Below are positions 22,966 through 31,645 of a DNA stretch of 64,000 nt, in pieces. Both the position numbers and the translations under genes were made by a program. This DNA is from a virus: positions 1 to 64,000 of the IMG/VR virus record IMGVR_UViG_3300029319_000004; one strand, given 5' to 3'. Numbering within the stretch: the stretch's first letter is position 1; each line of letters begins with the position of its first letter. Under the pieces are notes generated by a model. The model made no database searches. It saw only the letters and a list, made by a program, of their open reading frames with translations, and had not been told where the DNA came from.

Positions 22966-25293
22966 ATGGGCGGAGGATCTGGTGGACACATGTGGCATCC
23001 ATTTGATTGCCCTGATGTAAAAACTGGTAAAGACCTACTACTGACGTTTGAAAAAAGCGCAGAGTGGTTAAGTCAGAACGCCGCGTCTCTTAAAGTTGAT
23101 GGTGCTAATTTAAGTTTTCGTCTTATAAAGAACCCTAAAATGTCAACAGGATATGAGTTTGCTGTTGACAGAGGATCAACTTCTGGAGCTGCAGGGCCTT
23201 ATGATCTTGCTGGTGTTACAGCAAGGACTGCACACTTGCGCTTTGTTAACAAAAAAGACCCAAGCAAGCCACATGGTATGGTTGATGCTACTAGTAATCT
23301 TTTGAGTATTTTTAATCGAGCGCTTCCTTCTATCTTAGAAGAGCTAGAAAAAATTGGAATGCTAAAAGATGAAAACATGGGTCCTGAAGGATTATATTTT
23401 AACACTGAATATGTCAATATGGAAACTAATGTTAAAAAATATCCTTTTAATTTTATAGCACTTCATGGAGTAAGAAGGTTTAAGAGAGTTACTCCAAAGA
23501 AAAGAGCTTTCGAAGAAGTTTCACTACCTCAAGCTGTTATTGATTCTATTGCAAAAAAAGCACATGTGTGGGGTCAACAACACAATCCTCCTTTTAAAGT
23601 ATATGGAAACATACCAACTAATCTTAGCAAAAAACCGGACTGGAGGTCGACACTTAAAAAACAATTAGAAATTAATTTTGGAATACCTTCAGATGCCGAT
23701 GAAAACGAAAATCAAAAACCTATCAAAAAAACAGATAGTTTAGAAAATTGGCTTATCAATATTAAAAAAAATCCCATTAGGGATGTTGTGTCACTTAAGC
23801 CTGAAGCCGCAGAAAAACTAAGAATTCCAAGTTCTCAATTTCCAAATGCAAAAAAAATATATATGGCTGTTTTATCTGGCGCGCCACTTTTAGGCCCAGG
23901 AGGGTTAGTAAGCACTGTTGAGGATGCCGGTAAGATAGCTGATTGCACAGCTATGTGGGAAGCAACAAGAGTTGTTGGAAATGAATTTTTAGACGCATCA
24001 GAATCTGAAGATTTTGGGCCTCTTGTTAGAAGTCAAGGCGACGGAAAAGGAAAAGAAAGAGATCAAGAAGAGGGAATACGAATAGATCCTCAAGGTTGGT
24101 GTGGTAATACTTCATTTAAGTATTCTGGCCAATTTATTATAGATAATCTTTCTAGTGGCTTCGGTGTGTCTGAGAGTCTCTTGCGCGAGCAACAAGAAGG
24201 ATCACCCATAAAAAAAGTTATTGCTATTTACCCAGGTCGTTTTCACCCTCCCGGCAGACATCATGCTGCTGCATACAACTGGCTAAAGTCAAACTTTGGT
24301 GAAGAAGAAACTTATATTGCTACATCTGATAAAGTTGTTCCACCAAAATCTCCTTTTACGTTTGAAGAAAAAGAAATAATATGGTCTGGACATGGTGTAC
24401 CATCCGAGCGCGTTGTGAGAGTAAAAAATCCATATAAGGCTCAGGAAGTTTTAAATCAACATGATCCAGAAACTACTGCAGTCGTGTACATGGTGGGATC
24501 AAAAGACATGAAAGAAGATCCAAGATTTAGCAATGTTGGTGGAACTTTAAAGAGTGGCCGAGCCGCCTATTTAAAATCATTTGAAGAAGAAAAGCAAAAT
24601 CTACAACCTTTGTCCAAACATGGTTATTTAATTGAAGCCCCTCACATGTCTTTAGCTGTTCCTGGGTATGGAGAGATGTCTGGTACTACATTAAGACAAT
24701 TTTTAGCAGATTCTGATGCTGATGCGTTTAAAGCAGTTATGGGATTTTATGATGATCAAATTCATGAAATGATTAAAAAAGTCCTGAAGGAGGGAGAATC
24801 CAGATCAAATTTTTTAACAATGGAGTCCCTATTTTCTTTGGTTGACGAACTATTGTTAGAAAAACAAAGCATGTCTGATAAAGTTAGTAAAAAAATAAGT
24901 TATTTAATGAAAAAAGAAAAAAAACCACAGGATCAAGCAGTAGCGATTGCATTAAGCATGCGCGATAGAGGCGAGTTAGCAGAGCAAGAGCTAAATGAAC
25001 TAGATGTGGAAAAGGCAGAAGAGCAAATTACAAATATAATGGCTCGTCTTATGATGCAAGACCCTCAGCTTAAACAGTTGCCGGCGGATAGAATAACAGC
25101 AGCAGCAAGAGAGTTAGGTGAAATGTCTGCTGAGCAATTAGAACAAATAGCAAACACAGAAGCACCATCTGCTGATCAAAAAGCTTCTCAAATTGCACAA
25201 GATCTTAAAAGTGAAGCCTCTGGCGCAGGCGGCGGAGGAGTATCTGGATATGGGGCGCCCGCGTTTAGAAGAAGGAGAAAAACAAATGAATAA
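22966..25293 (+). CDS. fusion: KxDG ligase-like region plus NMN adenylyltransferase-like domain
   Basis: A 775-residue protein. Near the N-terminus SLKVDGANLSFRL (41-53) has KxDG, the lysine motif of ATP-dependent ligases and capping enzymes, though later ligase motifs were not securely placed. Residues 415-600 form a cytidylyltransferase-like fold: IAIYPGRFHPPGRHH (about 418-432) is the H-x-x-G-H-type nucleotide site and MSGTTLRQFL near 570 the S-x-T-x-[IL]-R motif, as in NadM/NadR that make NAD. The C-terminal 170 residues are helical and charged, with KVSKKISYLMKKEKKPQDQ. A NAD-linked nucleic acid or protein modification is plausible. Confidence 0.65.
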   Translation: MGGGSGGHMWHPFDCPDVKTGKDLLLTFEKSAEWLSQNAASLKVDGANLSFRLIKNPKMSTGYEFAVDRGSTSGAAGPYDLAGVTARTAHLRFVNKKDPSKPHGMVDATSNLLSIFNRALPSILEELEKIGMLKDENMGPEGLYFNTEYVNMETNVKKYPFNFIALHGVRRFKRVTPKKRAFEEVSLPQAVIDSIAKKAHVWGQQHNPPFKVYGNIPTNLSKKPDWRSTLKKQLEINFGIPSDADENENQKPIKKTDSLENWLINIKKNPIRDVVSLKPEAAEKLRIPSSQFPNAKKIYMAVLSGAPLLGPGGLVSTVEDAGKIADCTAMWEATRVVGNEFLDASESEDFGPLVRSQGDGKGKERDQEEGIRIDPQGWCGNTSFKYSGQFIIDNLSSGFGVSESLLREQQEGSPIKKVIAIYPGRFHPPGRHHAAAYNWLKSNFGEEETYIATSDKVVPPKSPFTFEEKEIIWSGHGVPSERVVRVKNPYKAQEVLNQHDPETTAVVYMVGSKDMKEDPRFSNVGGTLKSGRAAYLKSFEEEKQNLQPLSKHGYLIEAPHMSLAVPGYGEMSGTTLRQFLADSDADAFKAVMGFYDDQIHEMIKKVLKEGESRSNFLTMESLFSLVDELLLEKQSMSDKVSKKISYLMKKEKKPQDQAVAIALSMRDRGELAEQELNELDVEKAEEQITNIMARLMMQDPQLKQLPADRITAAARELGEMSAEQLEQIANTEAPSADQKASQIAQDLKSEASGAGGGGVSGYGAPAFRRRRKTNE

Positions 25294-26140
25294 AGATGAA
25301 GCACTTCAAGAATTTAAATTGAGAAGATTTATTCGCCAAGCGATTAAGCTTCGTCAACACAAATTGAACGAAGATCAAAAAAGAAATTTAATTGAAGAAC
25401 AAAAATTAAGAAAAGTTATTAAACACCTTTTAAGAGAGGGGGAGACGGATACAGATACTGAACCTGTACCATATAAATCAACTGCCATGAATCTTATTAA
25501 TGATGTTTTTGGTGAGATCTTGCCTGTTGTTAAAAAAGGTTTGCGCAAGCTAACATCAGATCCAGAAGAGCGTGTTAGTTATCTAGATCATGTTCTGAAT
25601 AAAATTAAAAACATGTTTGATGTTCTTAACGCTTCTCAAGAAGCAGGAATGGCACTGGCTGAACAAAGAATTGGAATTAAGATTGAAGACCCGGATGAAG
25701 AAGCAGAAGTTGGCGAAACGCCAGACTTTGACGATCCAGATGCTCCAGCGGAAGAAAAACCTAGTAAAGAAGAGGAGGAAGAGTCTGAGTTTCAAAAATT
25801 TGCGATTGCAGGTAAGGATGAAACCGGCGCACGAATTGCTTTTGACACAATTGCAGGATCTAATATTGAAGACAACATTAGAAAACTAGTAAGACTTCTT
25901 GGTGATGATGAGAAAAGAAAAGAGGCACAAGAGTATTTTCTTTATAACTTAAACTTGTTTGCCATTGGTTATGAAAAAGATTTGGCTAGTGAAATTGGTC
26001 AAGAGCCTGCGTTTACTGAGCCTACAATGCCAAAGCCTGCAGGGGCGCAAGTATCACCAGAGGCTGAAGGTGGGGGCATAGGCGAAGAAGAACCCATAGA
26101 AGACGAGCCAGAAGCTCCACCTGAGCTGCCAGGAATTTAA
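25286..26140 (+). CDS. hypothetical acidic protein, helical, class B-like N-terminus
   Basis: A 284-residue protein. The ATG at 25286 follows AAGGAGA and lies in the last bases of the fusion gene. Residues 1-45 are basic and helical (LRRFIRQAIKLRQHKLNED), then NLIEEQKLRKVIKHLLREG resembles class B. A long acidic Glu/Pro-rich linker (about 130-170) precedes a helical domain (170-240), ending in an acidic tail. The composition resembles a prohead core or scaffold protein; this is a guess. Confidence 0.6.
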   Translation: MNKDEALQEFKLRRFIRQAIKLRQHKLNEDQKRNLIEEQKLRKVIKHLLREGETDTDTEPVPYKSTAMNLINDVFGEILPVVKKGLRKLTSDPEERVSYLDHVLNKIKNMFDVLNASQEAGMALAEQRIGIKIEDPDEEAEVGETPDFDDPDAPAEEKPSKEEEEESEFQKFAIAGKDETGARIAFDTIAGSNIEDNIRKLVRLLGDDEKRKEAQEYFLYNLNLFAIGYEKDLASEIGQEPAFTEPTMPKPAGAQVSPEAEGGGIGEEEPIEDEPEAPPELPGI

Positions 26141-26141
26141 T

Positions 26142-26516
26142 ATGTGGGAATCAAAACGTTCCAGGCATAAAAAAAAACAAGATGAAGACAGCTATTATAG
26201 CATGTCAAATAAACTAAAACAAGAAGGAAGGGTCGACGAGAAGTTTGAAATTCAGTTGTCAATGTTAACTCTTGAGGAGATTTTAGCGCTTCGATTAGAG
26301 CTAGCTGCAAAAACTGTTAACTACAAATTGTATGGAACAAATATTTGGAATAATTTGCCAGAACTTGTAAAAGACGCAGTTTTAAAATACGCTTACGTTG
26401 CGGGAAAAACAAAGAACGAAATGGCAATGTTTTTGGGTATAGACAAAAGTCGATTAAGAAAACTACTTAAACAATATGATATACCTAATTACTTTATGAG
26501 GAAAACAAATGACTAA
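26142..26516 (+). CDS. small helix-turn-helix-like protein
   Basis: A 124-residue protein starting one base after the previous stop. A basic N-terminus is followed by a helical core (LTLEEILALRLELAAK), and the C-terminal part (KTKNEMAMFLGIDKSRLRKL) looks like a helix-turn-helix of the Fis/sigma-region-4 kind. It could bind DNA; no regulatory role is shown. Confidence 0.6.
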   Translation: MWESKRSRHKKKQDEDSYYSMSNKLKQEGRVDEKFEIQLSMLTLEEILALRLELAAKTVNYKLYGTNIWNNLPELVKDAVLKYAYVAGKTKNEMAMFLGIDKSRLRKLLKQYDIPNYFMRKTND

Positions 26517-27270
26517 ATCTTATAAACTTATTAAAGAAGAATTTGATTATGCAATGTCAAACATTCTTAACGAAGAGGTCGCAGTTGATGAAGCAACATT
26601 AGAAAATATTCAAATGTATATTCAAAAGTCTGAAGCAGCGACAAAGAGAAAAATACGATCTGTTCAAAAAGCGCTGGCTATACTTAATAAAGCTGATACT
26701 AGAAGAGATAGAGATGATGTGCTTAAAACAACATTAAAGCAAGCAGCCATGCTTTTTCAAGATATAGGCCCTTCAGTTCAAGACAGTATCCCAGCACAAA
26801 ATTGGAACAGTATTTCTACACGTACTGAAAAAAATCCAGAAATTTCAGAACAGTTTAAAAAATTATTTCCTCGTTTTCCTGCACGCAGGCAAATCGGGGC
26901 TGGGATTGTACGAAGAGTTTTTGCACGCGCCCGCAGCGTATATGGAGCTAATATAGATTATTTATTGGTGCCAATTTTACCTGATGCTGAAGTTCGGATA
27001 CCAGATGAAACACCTCCAAGACTAATTGAAGGTTACATTGTGCTTTTTAGAACATATATTCGAAAGCTTAATCAGCATCTTCAAGGTTTAAATAATTTTA
27101 AGAGCAAGTTAAGTGGTGGTGAATCAGCTGCAGCAGAACCTCAGCAACAAGCAGAGCCACAAGCAGCTGTTGAACCGGTTGAAGAACCGCAACAACAAGC
27201 CAAGCCTGCTGCCAAACCTGCAGGTGGTCAATCACTAGCTGATAAACTGAAAGGTCTAGAGGTAAGATAA
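26509..27270 (+). CDS. hypothetical protein, class B-like leader, Gln/Pro-rich tail
   Basis: A 253-residue protein overlapping the previous gene by eight bases. MTKSYKLIKEEFDYAMSNIL then N-E-E is a diverged class B leader. Residues 30-200 are helical. From about 205 the chain is Ala/Gln/Pro-rich (AEPQQQAEPQ), then a short basic end. Function unknown. Confidence 0.6.
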   Translation: MTKSYKLIKEEFDYAMSNILNEEVAVDEATLENIQMYIQKSEAATKRKIRSVQKALAILNKADTRRDRDDVLKTTLKQAAMLFQDIGPSVQDSIPAQNWNSISTRTEKNPEISEQFKKLFPRFPARRQIGAGIVRRVFARARSVYGANIDYLLVPILPDAEVRIPDETPPRLIEGYIVLFRTYIRKLNQHLQGLNNFKSKLSGGESAAAEPQQQAEPQAAVEPVEEPQQQAKPAAKPAGGQSLADKLKGLEVR

Positions 27271-27274
27271 AACT

Positions 27275-30200
27275 GTGTTTTTAAAAATAGAAAATTCGAA
27301 ACAACTTACAGAGCAGCGTCGTCCTACTGAGGAAGAGGAAGAGCAGATTAAGAATATGGCTAAAGGCCAAAGATCTGGAGAGGGCAGATTAGCAAGTTTC
27401 AAAGGGATAGATATTAGTGATGGTCAAACTTTGCCCAATCTAGTGATCATGAAAAAAACCGGCATAGTAACTTCTGGTCAGTTGAATGTGAAAGGAATAA
27501 ACGATTATATCAATACATGGATAAGCAAAAACAAAAATTACGACAAAGGCGATCGAGGTGCTAGAATTCAAGGCGCCAAGGCCTTTAAACGTGTAGTTAA
27601 TAAATTAAAAACAGGCACAACTGCAAAACAATATTTATACAATACCAATGGAAACGGCAAAAAAATTATTACAAAGCTAAATGAATTTATTAAAAAAGCT
27701 GAAGCCGTACAAAATCCTTCAAAGGAGGAACCAAAAGTGGATAGAAAATTTGATGATTGGACAGAGGCGAGCGACGCGATGTTGGCCGCAGGACATTTAT
27801 TTAGCTCCCTAGAAGTTGATGGCGTGTCATATGTTTATGATAAAGACCTGGCCCCTCAATACGGCGTGAAAACGGGCGATTTTGAAGCGGCGAATGCGAA
27901 CTACGTTAGTGCAAGTTTTGCAAACGAGCAGACGCTGGGGCAGGTATCCATGCCTGATGAGTCCGAAGAAGAAGAGGAAGTAACAGAAGGCAGTTATCTA
28001 TCTGCTGCCCAAATGAAAAAAGCAAAAGATGAGGTTGATGACGCAGCTGCGGATGAAAACTATCCTGGATTTAAACATAGATTTATGGAAACACCTGCAG
28101 GAAAAGTAACAAATCATATTTGGCGTGTCGTTTTAGAGCAAGATCAGATTGAAGACATCAATCCCGAGAATACACGGAAGGCCGCGAGAGCTGACTATAT
28201 GAAAATTCTTGGAATGGCAAAAAAGGCTTTGGGTGTAGAGTCCACGGAACCAACTGAGCCTCGCATAGGTTCTGGTCCAATTGCTGGTCAAACTACAACA
28301 GATGCGAAACGTTATCAAATAAAGGGCACAACAATCATTCTTGACAGCTGGAGTGAACTTGACACGCTCCTTAAGGATGACAAAGGAAAGAAGGCCTACC
28401 AAGACTCGACTCTGATAATAGTTAAAAGCTCAAAGGGCGAGACCGAGATGAGCGATTCTATTGTCCCAAAAGGCTTATCGAATACATTTACTAGACGAGG
28501 CTATTATGATTGGAACGAGAAAAAGATCGCTATCGATGGCTCGAAAGGCGCCTGGGTTAGACGTAGACGATCTGGCTCTGGAAAGAAAAGAGTTTACGGA
28601 ACATCACAGCGTTGGCGTCCAAGAGGAAAAGATCGAAGAGCACAATACAAGCAGTTTTACAAAGACCTTCAAAAAGCAGGTCTTTTGAAGCTTTTATTTA
28701 AAAAAGAAAAAATACGTCCGGACGAAATTAAAAAAGTTCTTGGCGAGGCAGTTGATGGTTTAGATTTTGCTTGGGGTAAATTACACAGAAATGCTTACAA
28801 AGAGCTTCTTAAGGTTGTGCAAGCTTCTGGCGCAAAATCAATTGAAGATTGGCGAGCGGGTAAAACTTCTGCAGACGAAGAGCCAAAAAAATCAGGTGAT
28901 AGCGCTGCAGCTGCAAGTGCAACTACTGAGAAAGAACTAGAAAGATTAAACATTAAAAGAAAAGCCACTTTTCAACGCTACGGGGGAGAATATACGCCGT
29001 TGACAGCAGAGCAGGTGGCAGATAAAGAATTTTTAAAAACTATCAGCCAAAGGTTTGGTGTTACACAAGCAGAGCTTAGTCAATTAATAGCAGGCCAAGA
29101 GGCAAAAACAGCAAATATTATGAAAGGCAAAAGAGCCGATCAACTAAAAAGAAAAAAAGCTGCTCTTACACTGGCTAGAGAAGTTAGAAAACTTAATGGA
29201 TACATTAATGGTACATTCAAGGATAATGAAATACGAGAATTAATTCAGAAGTATGCAAGCTCCGAAGAGTTTGGAAACACCGGTATAAAAAGAAACTTAA
29301 ACCTTCTTGCAACTAGATATCAAAAATTTTCTGGAAAAAGCTTGATTGATCATCTTGTTGATGATGGTCATCCTGAACTAGCCAATATGGTTAGGTATGG
29401 TGACCAAGCTGCGCTGGGCGCTGGCACATCTCAAGGTGTTCTTAGAGGCAGAGGAACTGACATAATAGATCCTGATCTTGACGACGATGCGGCCGCGCTT
29501 TTTAAAGCAGCTAGAGGTGCCGGTACAGATGAAGAAACTATTAAAAGAGTTATAATTAAGAACAAAAATAAACTAGTTCAGTTGGCCCAAGCCTATAGAA
29601 AATATACACAAGAGGATGCGCCTGGCGCTCCAATTACTGATGAGCATGCAAATCTTATTACAATGCTTTATGATGAGGCTGACGGCGATGAAGAAAAAGC
29701 GTTTGCTAGAAGAGTACAGAGAGCACTTAGAGCTAGCGCTGCTCAAATTGATACCAGTTTAAGAGAAGGAAAAAATCCAATGCCAAAAATTAATTTAAAA
29801 AAGCTAAAAGCTTTATTCAAAGAAGAGTATGACAGACGGCTCAAAGAGCAGTCGACAACTGGCGGAATGACTCTACCAAGCGGACAAGAGATTGGCGCAA
29901 TGTCAATTGATCCAGCAGACTTAGAGCAGATGCTTGATGAGCCGCATCCTGATTCTTCACAATTTGAACCTGTTTCGCAACAAACAACTAAAACTAGCAG
30001 TGGCTTGGTTTACACTCCTGAACGGAAAGCTTTTATTAGGTACATCAAAGGCCTGCGCAAGAGAGGTAAACTATCAAGAGCGCAAGAAATGAAATTAAGA
30101 CGCGCTGTTTTTAGCAGAAAATATACTCCAAAAGATATGGCTGGTAAAGAGATTACAAAACTTATCAACTCTCAAGTTGTAGCTAAGATGAATCACGATC

Positions 30201-30589
30201 AAATGGTTGCAAAACCTTTGGCTGGAATAGAAGGTGCATTAAGCGGAAAGAAAGCATCTGTAAGTGATCTTAAGGCTTCTCTTAAAAGATTGCAATCTGG
30301 CCCTCAAAATAATAGAACAAAAAGATCTATTGCTCGTGTAAAAAGAATGATTGCACGTGCTGAGCAAAGAGGATCAGATGTTGACGTTATGAAAATTGCA
30401 AATTCTGCTTTGGATAATCTTGGAAAATCTAAAACTGCAGCCGAAATGGAAGCTAGCTTAAAGAAAATGAAGAGTTCTAAAAATGCTAGCTCTGCTGAAA
30501 TGCAGAGAGCAATTGCTCGTGGTGAAAGAATGTTAGCTAGAAAACGTCAAGAAGAGAATCCATCTAAACAGGTTGCTAGAGATCTATAG
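27275..30589 (+). CDS. large protein with annexin-like repeats and internal class B segment
   Basis: A 1,104-residue protein beginning with GTG (an ATG at 27356 is an alternative). A Glu-rich start is followed by several lysine-rich domains. Around 650-706 and 736-780 are segments like annexin repeats: SGKSLIDHLVDDGHPELANM, then DDDAAALFKAARGAGTDEET with the calcium-loop-type GxGTDEExI. At residue 836 an in-frame ATG with its own AGAAGGA opens MPKINLKKLKALFKEEY (class B). The C-terminal 180 residues are basic helices. I infer a virion protein or effector; no enzyme motif is recognised. Confidence 0.7.
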   Translation: MFLKIENSKQLTEQRRPTEEEEEQIKNMAKGQRSGEGRLASFKGIDISDGQTLPNLVIMKKTGIVTSGQLNVKGINDYINTWISKNKNYDKGDRGARIQGAKAFKRVVNKLKTGTTAKQYLYNTNGNGKKIITKLNEFIKKAEAVQNPSKEEPKVDRKFDDWTEASDAMLAAGHLFSSLEVDGVSYVYDKDLAPQYGVKTGDFEAANANYVSASFANEQTLGQVSMPDESEEEEEVTEGSYLSAAQMKKAKDEVDDAAADENYPGFKHRFMETPAGKVTNHIWRVVLEQDQIEDINPENTRKAARADYMKILGMAKKALGVESTEPTEPRIGSGPIAGQTTTDAKRYQIKGTTIILDSWSELDTLLKDDKGKKAYQDSTLIIVKSSKGETEMSDSIVPKGLSNTFTRRGYYDWNEKKIAIDGSKGAWVRRRRSGSGKKRVYGTSQRWRPRGKDRRAQYKQFYKDLQKAGLLKLLFKKEKIRPDEIKKVLGEAVDGLDFAWGKLHRNAYKELLKVVQASGAKSIEDWRAGKTSADEEPKKSGDSAAAASATTEKELERLNIKRKATFQRYGGEYTPLTAEQVADKEFLKTISQRFGVTQAELSQLIAGQEAKTANIMKGKRADQLKRKKAALTLAREVRKLNGYINGTFKDNEIRELIQKYASSEEFGNTGIKRNLNLLATRYQKFSGKSLIDHLVDDGHPELANMVRYGDQAALGAGTSQGVLRGRGTDIIDPDLDDDAAALFKAARGAGTDEETIKRVIIKNKNKLVQLAQAYRKYTQEDAPGAPITDEHANLITMLYDEADGDEEKAFARRVQRALRASAAQIDTSLREGKNPMPKINLKKLKALFKEEYDRRLKEQSTTGGMTLPSGQEIGAMSIDPADLEQMLDEPHPDSSQFEPVSQQTTKTSSGLVYTPERKAFIRYIKGLRKRGKLSRAQEMKLRRAVFSRKYTPKDMAGKEITKLINSQVVAKMNHDQMVAKPLAGIEGALSGKKASVSDLKASLKRLQSGPQNNRTKRSIARVKRMIARAEQRGSDVDVMKIANSALDNLGKSKTAAEMEASLKKMKSSKNASSAEMQRAIARGERMLARKRQEENPSKQVARDL
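29764..29782 (+). promoter_or_regulatory. internal ribosome site and in-frame start
   Basis: AGAAGGA at 29764-29770 lies nine bases before an in-frame ATG at 29780 that opens a class B leader. A 269-residue product would carry the basic helical end of the long protein as a separate gene product. Confidence 0.5.
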
Positions 30590-30596
30590 GTGTATC

Positions 30597-30785
30597 ATGT
30601 GCATTATATGCGTTGATTTAGCTAAAGACAAACTTACTCCCCTAGAGGCTAGAAATAACCTAGGGGAGATGAGAAATTCAATTGAAAAAGATCATAGACT
30701 CGAAGTCTTAAAATTAATATGGAAAAAAGAAGAAGAACAAGAATATTATAATGAATGGAACGATAATAGTGACGCTTCTGATTAA
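30597..30785 (+). CDS. small Cys-containing protein
   Basis: A 62-residue protein. I chose the ATG at 30597 (MCIICVDLAKDKLTPLEARN) because the in-frame ATG at 30573 lies inside the long gene upstream. The CIIC near the N-terminus could form a metal or redox site. Its C-terminus is charged and helical. Last gene before the tmRNA. Confidence 0.6.
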   Translation: MCIICVDLAKDKLTPLEARNNLGEMRNSIEKDHRLEVLKLIWKKEEEQEYYNEWNDNSDASD

Positions 30786-30844
30786 ATAAAATTTTTTTCT
30801 TTAACATATTTAAATTTTATAGGATAATATACATAAATCTTTAT

Positions 30845-31193
30845 GGGGGTGAACTGGTTTCGACTGAGTATTGAAAATATAATGTGCAAGGCTGTGTGAG
30901 TGCGCACAGTAAAAACACTCAACTTTATAAACGCCAACGATAACGTTAGTTTTGATTACGCCCTAGCGGCTTAATCATGGGGAATGATAACGCCTTATTA
31001 ACCAAAGATAGTCCCGCCGACGGTGCCCTTCGGGGAGAGGTGGTCAAGTGGTTTTTCCAAGTTAGGCCCATAGGACAAACTTGGTGGTGCGCGGTGCTTG
31101 AGTTTGTCAGAGTCCAAATAACTGACTAACCTTGTGAATGACATTGTGTTAGATATATTTAGGACCCGGGTTCGACTCCCGGCACCTCCACCA
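30845..31193 (+). ncRNA. ssrA: tmRNA (ssrA), phage-encoded
   Basis: A 349-base transfer-messenger RNA. The ends form a seven-pair acceptor: GGGGGTG at 30845 with CACCTCC at 31183 (one G:T pair), discriminator A and encoded CCA at 31191-31193. The 5' part has the signature GGTTTCGAC, and the 3' part has a complete T arm with loop TTCGACT. Inside is a peptide-tag reading frame. tmRNA rescues ribosomes stalled on broken messages and marks products for degradation. The smpB partner is not in the window; host SmpB is probably used. Confidence 0.95.
30933..30974 (+). other. tmRNA tag reading frame
   Basis: Starting at the GCC resume codon, the frame reads ANDNVSFDYALAA and stops at TAA (30972-30974). 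The end YALAA and the start AND match bacterial tags, so host proteases should recognise it. The middle (NVSFD) gives a tag of 13 residues. Confidence 0.85.
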
Positions 31194-31226
31194 TATAAGT
31201 CATTTTAATTAAAAGGAGATAAAAAA

Positions 31227-31409
31227 ATGATGGATCAAAATCAAGCTTTAAATACTTTAGTTCAAGCAGTTAATTTAGCTCAGCAAAGAGGAGCTTACAA
31301 CCTTAAGGAAGCAGCAGTACTTTCTAGTGCTATTGAAGTCTTTACTCCTCCTGCAGAGGAAGCAAGTGAGACTGTTACTGAAGAGACTACTGTAGAAGAA
31401 ACTGAATAA
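31227..31409 (+). CDS. small acidic hypothetical protein
   Basis: A 60-residue protein with AAAGGAG upstream, 33 bases after the tmRNA. The N-terminal half is a helix (ALNTLVQAVNLAQQRGAYNL), the end Thr/Glu-rich. Such proteins are common in T4-like marine phages, role unknown. A second ATG three bases on is an equally good start. Confidence 0.65.
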   Translation: MMDQNQALNTLVQAVNLAQQRGAYNLKEAAVLSSAIEVFTPPAEEASETVTEETTVEETE

Positions 31410-31479
31410 ATTATTTAACTATTATTAATATATTATTATATAATTAATTAATTGCAGTCCTCTACCTAAGGAGAAGATA

Positions 31480-31641
31480 ATGTCTATGAAAGAAAATGAG
31501 CAAAAAATTAGTGATCTTAGAAGCAGTCTTAGTCGTCTCAAAGATGATATGGCTGAGGTAAGGTCAGAGCTAGCTAATTTTAAAAAGGCTGTGGCAGCAG
31601 ATATGACTCGTCTAGTAAAACTTCAACAACAGCAGAAGTGA
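31480..31641 (+). CDS. small coiled-coil protein
   Basis: A 53-residue protein after AAGGAG. Heptad-like spacing (ISDLRSSLSRLKDDMAEVRS) predicts a coiled coil across most of the chain. No other feature. It lies two genes after the tmRNA, four bases ahead of the next gene. Confidence 0.6.
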   Translation: MSMKENEQKISDLRSSLSRLKDDMAEVRSELANFKKAVAADMTRLVKLQQQQK

Positions 31642-31645
31642 TACT

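Noticed and set aside
30845-31193. An ordinary tRNA at the tmRNA 3' end
   Set aside because: The T arm and acceptor pair with a 5' end 330 bases upstream and the tag frame lies between them, so it is a tmRNA.
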